Part shown: one piece after another, positions 32,362 through 43,205 of the stretch | Layout of the letters: each line of letters begins with the position of its first letter | How positions within the stretch are numbered: the first letter of the stretch is position 1 | Assembly (NCBI GenBank): GCA_907163375.1 | Contig: CAJQUW010008964.1 | Span: forward strand, 146,501 to 210,500 | DNA length: 64,000 bases | DNA from: Prostheceraeus crozeri | Taxonomy: Eukaryota; Platyhelminthes; Polycladida; Euryleptidae | Reading direction: 5' to 3' | Position numbers and translations under genes: made by a program | Notes under the pieces: model-generated | What the model was told of the DNA's origin: nothing | Database searches by the model: none | The model's input: the letters and a program-made list of their open reading frames with translations, nothing else

Positions 32362-33330
32362 ATGTCCACATGCATTTTAAAAAATGAATTATGCAATAGG
32401 AAGAACGTTGTATATGAAGTCACATGTCAACATTGCAACATTGGTAGACTACGCATTGGTAGTCTCTATCGTGCTAGCAGCTATCTTCCACCACAGACTA
32501 TCTGCTATCTTTACAAGTCCACTATTCGTCCTCTGATGGAGTATTGTTGTCATCTGTGGGCAGGCGCCCCACAAACGCATCTTAACCTCCTTGAACGGGT
32601 TGAGAAACGTGTCAAGAATCTCATGGGTGAAAATCTTGCAAGCAAGTTGCAGCCGCTCTCCGTCAGACGGGATGTTGCTTCACTCAGTCTCTTCTACAGG
32701 TACTATTTCGGTAGAAGCAGCTCTGCAGTAAATGAGTGCGTACCCAAACCTAAGATCTTCTCCAGAAGCACACGCAGAGCTAATGCACTCACATGCTATA
32801 ATGTGAGCTTAGAACGCGCACGTACTGTGAGTCGCTCGAAAAGCTTTTTTGTTCGCACGGCACAGCTTTGGAATCAGCTTCCCCAGACCACTTTCCCTGA
32901 CCAATACAATCTTGATACTTTCAAGAGGCGTGCGAATAGGTTTCTGATGGGGGCAGCTTAATCAGATTAGAAGATCTGTTTTTTTTCTTTTATTTATTTA
33001 AAGTAATACAATTTATTAGTTTTTCATTGAGTAACCCCTAGCTTCGTTCATGGCTCATAGCTGTGCTAGGGGTGAAAATTCAGTAAAAAAAAACAAAAAA
33101 AAACAACGTGTACATTGTGAGCACCATCCGACCCCTCCACACCAGAATTAAAGAACATCTAACGCAAAATACATCATCAATTTTCAAACATATCCAAACA
33201 TGCAACGCAGAACAACGCATTTCAGTTTCAATCATCACAGGTGACAGAGATAACGCAAATTTGAGAGAGAAAGAGTGAATGACAATCCAGAAGCGCCGAT
33301 CTACTATTAACTCAAAGGAAAAAACTGAGG
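32362..33330 (+). pseudogene. PLE-1: GIY-YIG nuclease interrupted by a LINE fragment
   Basis: The first part (32362-32439) reads [16 protein letters not shown], the start of the PLE GIY-YIG domain. The second part (33105-33330) reads NNVYIVSTIRPLHTRIKEH and then a His/Asp-rich tail ending STINSKEK. Together they match the order KNVVY-x2-TC-x2-C, then YIG-S/E-T-x-R-x-L-x-x-R-x-x-E-H. A LINE fragment lies between them. The reverse transcriptase of this element is not seen, and one stop lies near 33277, so the copy is dead. Confidence 0.8.
32440..33103 (+). mobile_element. 5'-truncated CR1/Jockey-type LINE inserted in the PLE-1 nuclease
   Basis: An open frame from the junction to 32961 encodes about 170 residues of a LINE C-terminus: [20 protein letters not shown], then [18 protein letters not shown] and [20 protein letters not shown]. 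The 3' UTR has the hairpin CCCCTAGC (33035-33042) / GCTAGGGG (33065-33072) and an A-rich tail (33085-33103). A 4-bp CAAC on each side (32436-32439 and 33104-33107) may be the target duplication. The open frame suggests a fairly recent insertion. Confidence 0.85.
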
Positions 33331-34172
33331 ACTATCAATCCTTCCTTTTTCTCATCGATATATTTCCGAAAAGTCTCATCGATATAAAAACTTTCACACG
33401 AATTACATGTCAACTGATAAACAACATTTTTCATGTAACAAAAATTATTATTCTTACACAAACAATTACTAAGTACAAAATAATTTTTCTTTAAATGAAA
33501 CACTTTTTTTTCAAATTTATGCTGGGTCACAAATACTGGCTTCAAATCAAACAAATGATGCTGGAAACTTTTAAACTCTTTTCTTATCTTAGTTGCCTGG
33601 AAATCATTAATGAACGGTACCCTTAAATATATTTGTTTTCTGTTTGTTTCTTTTCTATGTCTTCTTTTGCTTTCATTCATTGGTTTAGGTTTCATGTATC
33701 GTTCAACAATATGTAAAGGGTACCCGTTTGCAAGAAATCTTTTTTTCATAAAATATAGTCCATCTTTGATCTTGCTCATGGTGGAACAATTGCGATGTAC
33801 TCGCAGACACTCTGTACGTAGCAGGTTTATCTTTCTCTGCCACGGCACCCAACTCTCCCATGGCATTATATGATTGCTGTGAAGGTCTTTGGAATAAAAG
33901 TCCGTATGGAAGCTATTGTCCTGAGATCGTACAACTTTGGTATCTAAAAAAGGAAGCTGGTTGTCAACTGGCAGTTCAATCATAAACTGGATGTTTCTGT
34001 CGATATCATTTATCAATGGGAGGATATCATCGATAGGAGATAAGCTGACAACAAAGATATCATCAATATATCGTCTCCATATCACGATTTGATCACCACA
34101 TTTCTCCTTAATTTGTTCTTCGATAAAATTCATGTAAATTATTGCCAAGATTGGTGAAAGATTGTTGCCCAT
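33312..34172 (-). pseudogene. PLE-2, left copy: reverse transcriptase with truncated GIY-YIG
   Basis: The open frame of 286 codons starts inside the reverse transcriptase: MGNNLSPILAIIYMNF (finger/palm), WRRYIDDIFVV (the active-site DD), then FLDTKVV and a basic linker. It ends with KNVVYQLTCNSCESFYIDET, the beginning of the GIY-YIG domain, after which the sequence departs from the family. The catalytic nuclease part is therefore missing. It is an uninterrupted but partial frame, 5'-truncated relative to a full PLE of more than 700 codons. Confidence 0.85.
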
Positions 34173-34682
34173 AGCAAGTCCTTTTTGTTATTTTAGTTGG
34201 GTGCCGTGGCAGAGAAAGATAAACCTGCTACGTACAGAGTGTCTGCGAGTACATCGCAATTGTTCCACCATGAGCAAGATCAAAGATGGACTATATTTTA
34301 TGAAAAAAAGATTTCTTGCAAACGGGTACCCTTTACATATTGTTGAACGATACATGAAACCTAAACCAATGAATGAAAGCAAAAGAAGACATAGAAAAGA
34401 AACAAACAGAAAACAAATATATTTAAGGGTACCGTTCATTAATGATTTCCAGGCAACTAAGATAAGAAAAGAGTTTAAAAGTTTCCAGCATCATTTGTTT
34501 GATTTGAAGCCAGTATTTGTGACCCAGCATAAATTTGAAAAAAAAGTGTTTCATTTAAAGAAAAATTATTTTGTACTTAGTAATTGTTTGTGTAAGAATA
34601 ATAATTTTTGTTACATGAAAAATGTTGTTTATCAGTTGACATGTAATTTGTGTGAAAGTTTTTATATCGATGAGACTTTTCG
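33367..34682. repeat. 488-bp inverted repeat (PLE-2 arms) with 340-bp spacer
   Basis: Arms 33367-33854 and 34195-34682 are reverse complements. Their encoded 160-residue peptides differ visibly at only one residue (CNSCE against CNLCE). The spacer 33855-34194 holds the reverse transcriptase active-site segment. Confidence 0.95.
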
Positions 34683-34893
34683 TTCTTTTCGTCAACGTAT
34701 GCATGAGCACCTTACAACTGATTCGAGTTTATTTCATAAACATTTTGTTAAAACTCACGGTATGTTTCCTGACCTTTCATTTGTGACCCCTTTTATTTTA
34801 AAGCGAGGATTTGCTAATACGATTGAGCGGAAGATATCTGAGAAGGATTTCATTTCTAAGTATCGCCCAGATATCAATGTTTATTTAGTATGA
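34195..34893 (+). pseudogene. PLE-2, right copy: GIY-YIG endonuclease, 5'-truncated
   Basis: The open frame starts at the repeat boundary (WVPWQRKINLLRTECL) with no RT active site, and runs to a TGA at 34891. It contains LPKNN-type linker sequence, MKNVVYQLTC, FYIDETFRSFRQRMHEH (GIY-YIG core with the R-x-R and E-H region; the usual YIGET reads YIDET), then HFVKTHG and a closing ISEKDFISKYRPDINVYLV. The nuclease domain looks complete at its C-terminus. The D in place of G in YIDET occurs in both arms, so it predates the duplication. Confidence 0.8.
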
Positions 34894-35140
34894 GAAGTAG
34901 GACCTCTGAGTTATTTGTGTTTGAATTTTGTACTATGTTAATTCAGTTGTTTGTAAGATAATTTGCCCACTGTCAGTGTGATTTCATACCCTTGAGAAAG
35001 AGATATTCGAAAATTTGGGAGTATTATATGATTTATTGACCTAAGACGTCTATTTTTTCATTACATCTACCATAACAACATAGGTCAATGGCGAATTACC
35101 ACAATTACAATATATTGCAGCTTTGGCTCTCCTTCTATTA

Positions 35141-35205
35141 TTTCTTTACGTCATCTGTCGAGCATTTCAACAGAAGGCATAGGCGGTATCTTATAATAAA
35201 AAAGA
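35141..35205 (+). repeat. 65-bp direct repeat, downstream copy
   Basis: Second copy of the repeat at 32246-32310. Directly downstream, near 35328-35345, CATCTGACGAAACGC resembles a PLE 3'-terminal phrase, so PLE-1 may end around 35430. Confidence 0.85.
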
Positions 35206-35430
35206 CTTCAATTATATCAAAAGACTTATTTATTTTGATGTATTGTTGCGCATGCGTCACTGCGTAAACAATGTATCTAAAAAAAGATTTCAACCTACTC
35301 CAAACTACTTCAAACGGTTATTTAGTCATCTGACGAAACGCAAAAATTAAACAATGTTCTATATGAGTGTACTGCCCTTGAGAAGCCGGAGGCAATACTT
35401 CTCATCATCTGAACTTCCACTGATAGATGA

Positions 35431-36599
35431 ATTTATTGCAAGGTCAAATATTTATGCATAATGATGTTGAATGCGTTCATGAAGTAATTACAGGTCTGAG
35501 GGAAATTGTCTAGGTGCTTAAGTTACACGTTACTCATGTGCTTGATGTGTCTAGATGTTCTCATTAAGATGACATCGACCCTCAAGTCAATGTCCTGTAC
35601 GTGCAATTGCAGTTGTTTTTGTCACCGACTTTGAAGAATGTTTCCATCAAATAATGCTGACCTGGTCTTCTTGCTTCCGGCAGTCAGTCGGTGGAAGTTC
35701 ACTGCGTACAATCAGAGTGTATTATGTATAAAAAATGGTAGAGGTAAACTGAACATGCATCGAAAATCAGAAGATAGGTCGGAAACAGCTATGTTTCAAT
35801 TATGCGGCAGTCAGACACGCAAGTACGATTTTTGCAAAGAGGCTTCAAAAGTATGGGTATTCCAAACCAATGTGTGCAACACTGTCATACCACGTCATAC
35901 TTATATTCGTCAAGGGTGAAACACTGATATTTTCAAAAATACATATGTGGCACATTAACCTACATGTATGTATCAAAAGTGCTTCTCAGCTTAATTTCAA
36001 ATGAGTATCTGCAGCCTCAATCGAAGAAAATGGATTCACGGACTGCAGCAACCACAGAATTAGACATTCAGCGCATAGACAAACTGTGACAGCACTAATC
36101 ATCTCTGGCTGGTTAAATCTTAGCATTATTTTACCATTCACCAGATCGATAGCTCCACGGCATTCTCTTTCAAGGGTTGTTTCGAGACAGCTTTAATTCA
36201 TTAGAATGGTCCTTCACAATCCGAGGTGGTCAATGGGATTCATCAGGTTTTCTCAATCTTGAATTGACTTATGACATGTGGAACTGAATTCTTGAAATAA
36301 AAAGGAATCGTGACGTTTTGAGCAATCTAGGTTATAGATAAACACAAGCGATGAAATACTGACTTTATTTCTGTGTTAATTGAAATTACAATTTTGAACT
36401 GTTTTTTTTTTTCTCTTCAACAATTTTTTTCAATGATGGAGAAAATTATGTACTCCATGTCATTTACCCGTAAAAGCTTTAATTGTTACAAATGTGTGCA
36501 GAGACAGGCGCTTTACGACACAGTCGCAGTGTGATATGAACTGTGCAGAATGTTCAGCCTGAATTTTAAGATCCATTTCTTCAAGTTACGTTTTTCGTC
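35431..36599. other. Intergenic stretch without recognised genes
   Basis: An open frame at 35638-35919 (93 codons) resembles nothing I know. A T-run lies near 36400-36430. No repeat structure was found. Confidence 0.4.
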
Positions 36600-37130
36600 A
36601 CATTGGTTATAAAAGCATAACATAAAAAGGCTACCAAGAGACATGACAAATTTAATTAAAATCACTTTTGAGAAGAGTGATAAAAGTGTAAACTTCCTTG
36701 ACACTACAGTTACAAAATACGGGTCTTCTATTCGAACTGATTTGTATATCAAGCCAACCGACACCCGACAGTTTTACATTATGCATCATGACATTCACCA
36801 GAACATAAAATTCCAATAGCGTATTCCCAAGCTTTGCGAATAGGACGCATTTGTTCTGGTTCTCTGCGAGCAAAAATTCATCTACAAGATCCATGCCAAG
36901 CCCTAGTCGAGAGAGGATATCCTCGCAGCCGTGTTCAACATCAACTCAACAAAGCTTTACGTTTAGATAAGAACGAGCTATTTATCAAAAAGAAACAATC
37001 ATCAGATGTTCAAATAATTCCAATGAGTGCGTATCATTCTTCGACATACGATCAGCTGAAAGTAATTATAACCAAACATCAACCTGATTTGAAAAGACGT
37101 TCTTTATTTTCATCTACAAATACCTAGAGA
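36600..37130 (+). pseudogene. Penelope-like reverse transcriptase remnant (Neptune/Poseidon-type)
   Basis: Plus-strand frames read VNFLDTTVTKYGSSIRTDLY, then IKPTDTRQFY, then (in another frame) QALRIGRICSGSL, then LVERGYPRSRVQHQLNKAL. This order (FLDxxV, TDLYxKPTDxxQ, QALRxxRICS, ERGY) is the post-active-site part of PLE reverse transcriptases. It is a different lineage from PLE-2, whose corresponding segment reads FLDTKVVRSQDNSFHTDFY. At least one frame change and stop are present. The nuclease domain was not found downstream. Confidence 0.75.
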
Positions 37131-37134
37131 CATG

Positions 37135-38278
37135 AGACAGCCATGAAATAGAATGCTTTGCATTTTTTGCGATAAATCTGATTGCAAGCATTGTTTTTAT
37201 AACGTTCATCCCGTAGGTGTGCAGTCGGGTACCGAACACGATCGGTCCGGTAGGGTTTGGTAAAAAATCGTGACATCTTGTGTATGTTGCAGCTAAATTC
37301 AAATTTAGCAAAAAAAAACAGGAGAAGATTGATTTGGGTCACATGGATTCACGGCTTCTCTCAGTAGCTTCAATTCTTGTTCGCCTGATGTCTAATGTCA
37401 CATGCAATTACTCAACTGTGACTCCACCATTTGAATAATTCTACAGAAAGGAAATTTTCAAGACGGACATCGACTCTGGGAAAGCCTCTTCATGAAGCTG
37501 GCTAATCAAGTATAATTCACTTACTTATGAAGAACTGAATAGTTGAGTATAGTAGCTATTATATGTGCGCCTATGAGTACATGGATTACTAGAGAATGCA
37601 GTAAATGCAAATACTGTAAGGGACGGAATATGGGTTGCAAGATTTTGCTAATGCATGTGATGTAACGGCTGTAGGACCTGCATGTAAGCAATGCCATGAA
37701 GATGTCTTCATGAATAACGTAGCTTATCGCATGATTGGTAGCATTCTGATAACGACTGTTTATCCGAAATTGATTGATCCTGTCTCTTATCGACGAATAC
37801 CAGGATAATCAAATGGAGTTTGAAAGTTCCATTGGTATGTTATTTTACTTAAGACATTCAGATAAGAGTGCAATTAATTAGTACAATGACGTTACAACAG
37901 CTCATTGATTATTGTGACAAAAGGAGCATGAAAAATGAATATCAAGTAATAGAGTGACATAAATTGATTTAATTAAGACACCCAGTCTCTTAGAGCGGCT
38001 TTTAAATAGTAATAAGTCGATTATTCATAACAAATTGAAATTTGCTAATGACTTAAATTAAAAGCAAGCAAGTTGATATGTCCTCAAAAAAGTGCTATTT
38101 CAATTTCTATAATGAATTTCAGGCCAGATCTGGTCGGTTCGGATTCGGGATTGAGCTACTTTATAACAATTTCGGGTTCGGGTTCAGTTTTTGAAAACCG
38201 TTCGCCTATAGGTCATGCAGGGTAGCGAAGATCACCCATTATACTGGTTGAATGAATTTGCACCAGTCATTTCCTTAC
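37135..38278. other. Intergenic or intronic stretch, nothing recognised
   Basis: Lies downstream of the CNNM exon on its strand, so part may be intron. A short GGTTCGGGTTCG-type repeat sits near 38125-38195. No gene recognised. Confidence 0.4.
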
Positions 38279-38433
38279 CTTCCAAAAATCCTTCTCCGAA
38301 AAACATGAACGGACCAGCCATGAAGATAAGATTGTCTTTCGCCATTTTAACCCGAGCACGCCCTTGAAGAATGAGAATTGCGTAGTCAGCCGGTTTTCCA
38401 GCCTGGTAGAGGTACTCCGACGGCCCATCTTGT
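38279..38433 (-). CDS. CNNM-family metal transporter, one internal exon (cyclic-nucleotide-binding-homology domain)
   Basis: CNNM (ancient conserved domain) proteins are membrane magnesium/metal transporters with a DUF21 domain, paired CBS domains and a cyclic-nucleotide-binding-like domain. The 155-nt exon reads PSEYLYQAGKPADYAILILQ, then GRARVKMAKDNLIFMAGPFMFFGE. This parallels the vertebrate CNNM segment with LILQGKVEVE and an E-x-L-x-F-E-x-G-x-F-x-Y-x-G stretch. Splice sites are good: acceptor TTATTACAG before 38433 and donor GAAG|GTAAGG after 38279. No other exon of the gene is recognised in the window, so introns must be long and transposon-filled. The gene lies on the minus strand. This is the only recognisable host protein piece here. 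Confidence 0.75.
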
Positions 38434-39895
38434 CTGTAATAACAAATAACTGGAATCACTTTTCTTGAGTTTTGTGATATAGTCCGTATTCACTATCAAG
38501 AAGCTGATGAGACAAAACTCAAATTTCATTTCCAATACGACATGACTTGTTTTGTTTTCTTTACAATATCATTCCATAATGTAACTTGTTACTTAGATTA
38601 TTTTCAAAACAAAATCCACTGACTCATCAACTATTTCGAAAAATGCAATAATTCTATAATAACGCGATTCGAAATAAGCTCTCAGTTATGCCGAAATGAA
38701 TTGTCTTGTTCTTGAACGAGTACAGTAAATGAACACAGCATAATAAGCATTGTGTGATAACTATAAAATGAAAAGCATAATATTTGTCGTCATAACTGAA
38801 GCTGAATTCCGATCATCCAGCCCGTATAGTCGAAAATCAGAAATTGCTATTCGAGTGCACTATGTCTGACGAATTCATTGATTCAAGGTTGATATGTTGG
38901 AATTTTGGAAGGAATTTTTATGGTGTGGATAGTTATCACATCAGAGGCTTTGTTTTTGACAATGGCTATCCCGCTCAATGCTACGTGCATATCATAGACG
39001 TATGTTTATTCGTATACTTAGTTTCCAGATCTAATTCAAGAGTACGGTAATGGTCAAAGTTCACACATTTAGCAAAAGTGTTTTGAATTAGACTTGCAAA
39101 CGGTTGGTCCAGTGAAAGTCCTGTTATATATCATATCTTGTAGGTGCATCATCACGCTAACACTGCATAATGAGATGAAGTGTAAGGCAGACAGTATCAA
39201 TTTCAATAACAGTGTTGCAGTAATTCACGCGTATTGTCTTAAGCGAAGAGGAACAGCTATCACGTGATGTGATCCACATAAGCAAAAGAGATAAATCTCA
39301 TTGTTCTAAGCTGTGTTCACTACATCGTGTGCAGTGAGGAATCCAAACAGATTGGGGTTAGGGTTTGATGTCCGATTTTTTCATTATGCTATTCTGAAGA
39401 CTTAAGAGATCATGAAAGGTATGAAACTCAATGTGCGTGTATAATATCAGAAAGAGGCTAGGTAGTGAGGGGTATGTACGTTCCCAGAGGTGGCAATACA
39501 ATGGACTGCAACGGACACATTTACTTGACGATTGAGACGAGAAATGACAATTTTGCAGCTTACGTTACTAAATGCAAGTGTTGGAATGTAGAATGCTTTC
39601 GGTACGATGATGATGCCATGCTCTATGAATGATGCTGTGGTTTTTCGCATCAATTCAAATTAAAGGCAGCTTTAAGTCATCAGCATCGATCTGAGTGCAT
39701 CAGGTGAACCCTGCTTCGCCATGACAACGCACAGCCGTCTTCCCGGGCATTGCATTCGCAAGTATGAAGCTGTCGGGTGTTCGTATACATCCTATGCCTC
39801 ATCTAAACTGCTAATCGCTTCTTGTTAGACAATTGGATACTTTGAAATTTCACACCAATGTGTAGTATTGAAAACTTCAAGACATACTTATGAAC
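38434..39895. other. Probable CNNM intron upstream of the exon
   Basis: No coding sequence recognised. An open frame at 38844-39050 (plus) carries no known motif. Confidence 0.4.
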
Positions 39896-40100
39896 GGCGA
39901 TGTGGCCTTGTGGTAAAGTGTTCGCTCTGCGTCCGGATGACCTTGGTTCAAACCTTGGTCTGGTCAAACGTAAGACTTTAAAAATAGGTACACTCTGCAT
40001 TCTTGACAAACACTCAGCACAAAAAGAATGAGAGTGGCATAAATAACGACTCGGCCACATGGAAGAAAGGCTCCGTGCCTAATGTGCTCCCGAGTATAAA
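39896..40100 (+). mobile_element. tRNA-derived SINE
   Basis: The head reads like a tRNA: A-box TGGCCTTGTGGT (39903-39914) and B-box GGTTCAAACC (39945-39954), 42 bases apart start to start. It is followed by a non-tRNA body ending near GTGCTCCCGAGTATAAAC. The head resembles the CGTGGCCTAGTGGTTAA-type start seen in many invertebrate SINEs. The 3' end and target duplication could not be fixed. Confidence 0.65.
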
Positions 40101-41697
40101 CAAGGTTCATGTATCTATTTATTTCATGACTGAGTGGTCACATGTGTGGTCAAGGTGAACATCATTAGGCAGCTTGATCTTTTAACTTTCGGGGCCACAC
40201 TATCACAATTGTACATTTCTTCTTTTCCATCTTTGCTTGTAGGACCAGATACAAAAGTTATAACGTAGTGCATGTATACAGAAAAGTAGATTTAAAATTC
40301 AATATCTGTCTACAGATGTATTCAAATTAACATTTTGATTGATTACCTGATGCCAAGCAATCTCACTCAGCACATTATGTGACGGTCCTTCAAATAAGGC
40401 ATTTTTCAAAATCAAAGCTTGAAGGAAGAGCACAGGCCTATACACCAAAGACGTCCCTCAGCAGAAGATTAATGGCAAAGCAACAGAAAATGGAAGTGGG
40501 CATGATGAAAGAACAAAACTAACGTACCAAATCGTTATGTAGCAGTAGAGTATGAAGATATGAAATGAATGATGGTTCAGCGTCACTACTCCCCCATACT
40601 GGGGGCTTGGACGGTGCGGACATAGTCAGACACAGTCTAGTGATTTTGCGATTTTCTTTTCTCAGAACTCACAATGCTTTTGGGGTGGTCTATGTCTTTT
40701 CTCCATGTTGTCCTGTGGATGACTCTTGCTTGTGAATAGATTGATGCGAAAGCGAGATATCTTCTATGACAGGCACTGAGCTGGATGCAGACAGGGTATT
40801 TACGGATTAGCCTCGCTCACGGAATGTCAGAACACGGGCCACCACGTGCAAGTCAAGTTTACCGCAGAGTCCCAATTTCTTAACGATATATTTAGCCTTA
40901 ACCTACCTCCCTATCATTATTAGCTCATCACTGAAAAAGTTTCAAATACCGTATATTCATCTTCAGAATTTAGTAATATTCGATTTGCATCCTTTCAATA
41001 AATTATAGTAATGATGAAAGAATAATAAATCTTGCTGCTGCGTTAAGTTCTTCGTATCTGCTGCAAAATTATCAATTATCTGTGAAATATTCCTCAAGAA
41101 AATATATCGAACATGAAACAACTGCAAGGTATGTTATTTCTTTCATGAATAATGGATAAGATAATATTGATGAAGATGTGGAGACACGATCATGAAAACT
41201 AAAATGCGATGTCATGTTGTCTAAGGAAAATCACATTTTATAGTGATGATGATATGTAAACGTATGTAGCTCAAATCATTTACGTAGTTACACGAATGTC
41301 ATGTATTAGGTAATGAAGCTTAGATGTTTTCAATGTTAGTCAATATCTTTTACAAAATGACTAGCCTAAGTTTCCACTTCAAAATTTGGGACAACTCGAC
41401 GTATCCGCGCTGGTGTACATGCAGTTTCATATTGTATAAAATCAGCAAGATACAGACATTGCAAATGCAAAAAATCGACAAGAGCTGGAGTATATTGTAG
41501 CAAATTTGCAGATTAGTTATTTAACTTTTTACTTTGGTCTGCAGTGAAAATGTGTGATGTGTATTGAGGATCCGTGCGGAACTATGCGGATAAAATGAAA
41601 CACTTTGATCTACCACCACCTAACCACAGTAAGTCCCTACGATATGAGAATAGCTCTGAATAAGTACTGCTTCCTCTAGATTAAGGGGTCATTATGC
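40101..41697. other. Intergenic or intronic stretch, nothing recognised
   Basis: No gene, RNA or repeat identified between the SINE and the next hAT-like element. Confidence 0.45.
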
Positions 41698-43205
41698 CAG
41701 GGATGGTCCGCAACTTCAGGGCTTGTGTCACATTTTGTCACATTTCGGAAATGACAAATTGTCACATTTTGTCACATACCAAAATTCAATTTTGACATGT
41801 GAAAATACATCCTAGGCGCGCAATGCAGTTCCACAGCGCAAGCCTATTCCTTTATTTCTTTATCTCTGGTATTTGGTACCTGGAGCTTAAAATATAGACA
41901 TCGATCGACTCATTCTACGGTCTAAATGCTACAGCGACGGAAAAGCTCTTTTCACTTAACCTCTGTACTGAATTTCATATCATTAAGATTAGTACCTGCG
42001 TATTGTGTACATCAAAGGTAGTACACAATCCAATCCCAACTAGTGTACATGATCAAAAGGCTGATATCAACAGTAGAGCAATTCACAACGTATCTATATT
42101 TACAAAAATTGGAATAGCAAAAAAATCCAAGAGAGCATCTACAAGCTTATGTCGTCTTTTCTAATTTGATTGTACTTCTTTGGCCACAATGTAAAAGCAA
42201 AAAAATAACAACTTTATAAACAAATTCCATCACTGACATAATATGCAAAGAGAAGACAGTATTACATATAGAAAAAAAATGATCAAAAAATGTAATCAAG
42301 AATGAATTAATTATCCATATCTTGAAAATGTCTCCGCTACTCAAAATATATGCATTATTTGGAAAGAGCGAGGATAATAGTAACTCGTATGGGTTTTAAT
42401 ATATATCCTCCTAAATTCTAGCGAATCACAAAAAACATTCTCCAACTTAAAATTCCTCAACACTCAGAAACCCAACCTACCGACTTCGATGTTTAGATGC
42501 CGAAAGATTGAAACTACTAATTTATGTACAAAGAAAGATTCCTTTGATGAATTAAGTGTGAAGGATAATGGCAGAATTCAATTACAGTGATTCGGTTCAA
42601 TAGTCAACAGATCGATAACAGTACTTCCTAGCTCTTTCTAAACATATGTGTAGATTCATAACAGATTGATTGTGTACGAATGTGTATCTTAAAGCGTTCT
42701 AGAAACGTGTTCACCTTTGGAAAACGGGCAAACAAAAAAATTTCAATACTATCAAAATTTTAAAATCAATTACTCTCGACATTGGAGAAACAAGGAGAAG
42801 AAAATGTTACGGTCATCATTATCATCCGTACGATGATGATCACTATCAGCATATCATTATCACTAGACCAGTCATCATTACGAGCAAACTAAGGATTCTT
42901 TTCTTTTTCTTCTTAGCCTGATATTCCTCCTCCACTTCTTTCTTTCTTTTCTCTCCTTTTTGTGCAAGTTCATGGCTACGCTCCAGCAGAGCGTTGGCAG
43001 CACTGACTTTGCTGAAGTCTTTTGATTGCATTGCCTGTTTCAACAATATGTCAAAGTTTCAAGAAATTAATTCATAATGTCATCAGATGTAAGTAGACCC
43101 GGGCAAATGTCGACAAATACTCAGTAGAATTTCATTTTGTCACATTTTGTCACGTTTTTTCGAGATTCCCAAATTGTCACATTTTGTCACATCGGACCAT
43201 CCCTG
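41698..43205. mobile_element. Non-autonomous hAT-like element with GTCACATTTT subterminal repeats
   Basis: Both ends read CAGGGATGGTCCG (13-bp perfect inverted repeat). The subterminal regions carry repeated TTGTCACATTTTGTCACA, at 41736-41785 and 43138-43190 in opposite effective orientation. Flanks TTATGC and TTATAC give an imperfect 6-bp duplication. One short transposase-like exon remains (42846-43046, minus), so it is an internally deleted copy. Confidence 0.85.
42846..43046 (-). pseudogene. Transposase exon remnant, coiled-coil segment
   Basis: The minus-strand frame reads AMQSKDFSKVSAANALLERS, then HELAQKGEKRKKEVEEEY and a run of lysines. A likely acceptor GAAACAG precedes it. Alternating charged heptads and the QSKDFxKxSAANALL phrase resemble the charged helical segment in some hAT-type transposases, and its place inside a hAT-like element supports that. 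It ends in unrelated sequence. A host exon is a less likely alternative. Confidence 0.45.

Larger units (their letters stand above)
33330..35140. mobile_element. PLE-2: Penelope-like element copied head-to-head
   Basis: Two partial copies lie in opposite orientation, sharing 488 bp at nearly 100 per cent identity (33367-33854 against 34195-34682). The left copy (minus) carries the reverse transcriptase and a cut GIY-YIG. The right copy (plus) lacks the reverse transcriptase but has the full GIY-YIG and 3' UTR. Inverted or tandem 5'-truncated partner copies are a known habit of Penelope elements. The outer boundaries are estimates. Confidence 0.75.

Noticed and set aside
32246-35205. LTR retroelement bounded by the 65-bp direct repeats
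   Set aside because: The internal coding sequence is Penelope-type RT and GIY-YIG nuclease, with no integrase, protease or gag-like sequence; repeats are far too short for LTRs. No LTR element or Polinton was recognised anywhere in the window.
38503-38520. CTGATGAG near 38505 and CTGATGA near 48430 as hammerhead ribozyme cores
   Set aside because: Neither is followed by a stem and GAAA at the required spacing, and neither lies in a PLE.
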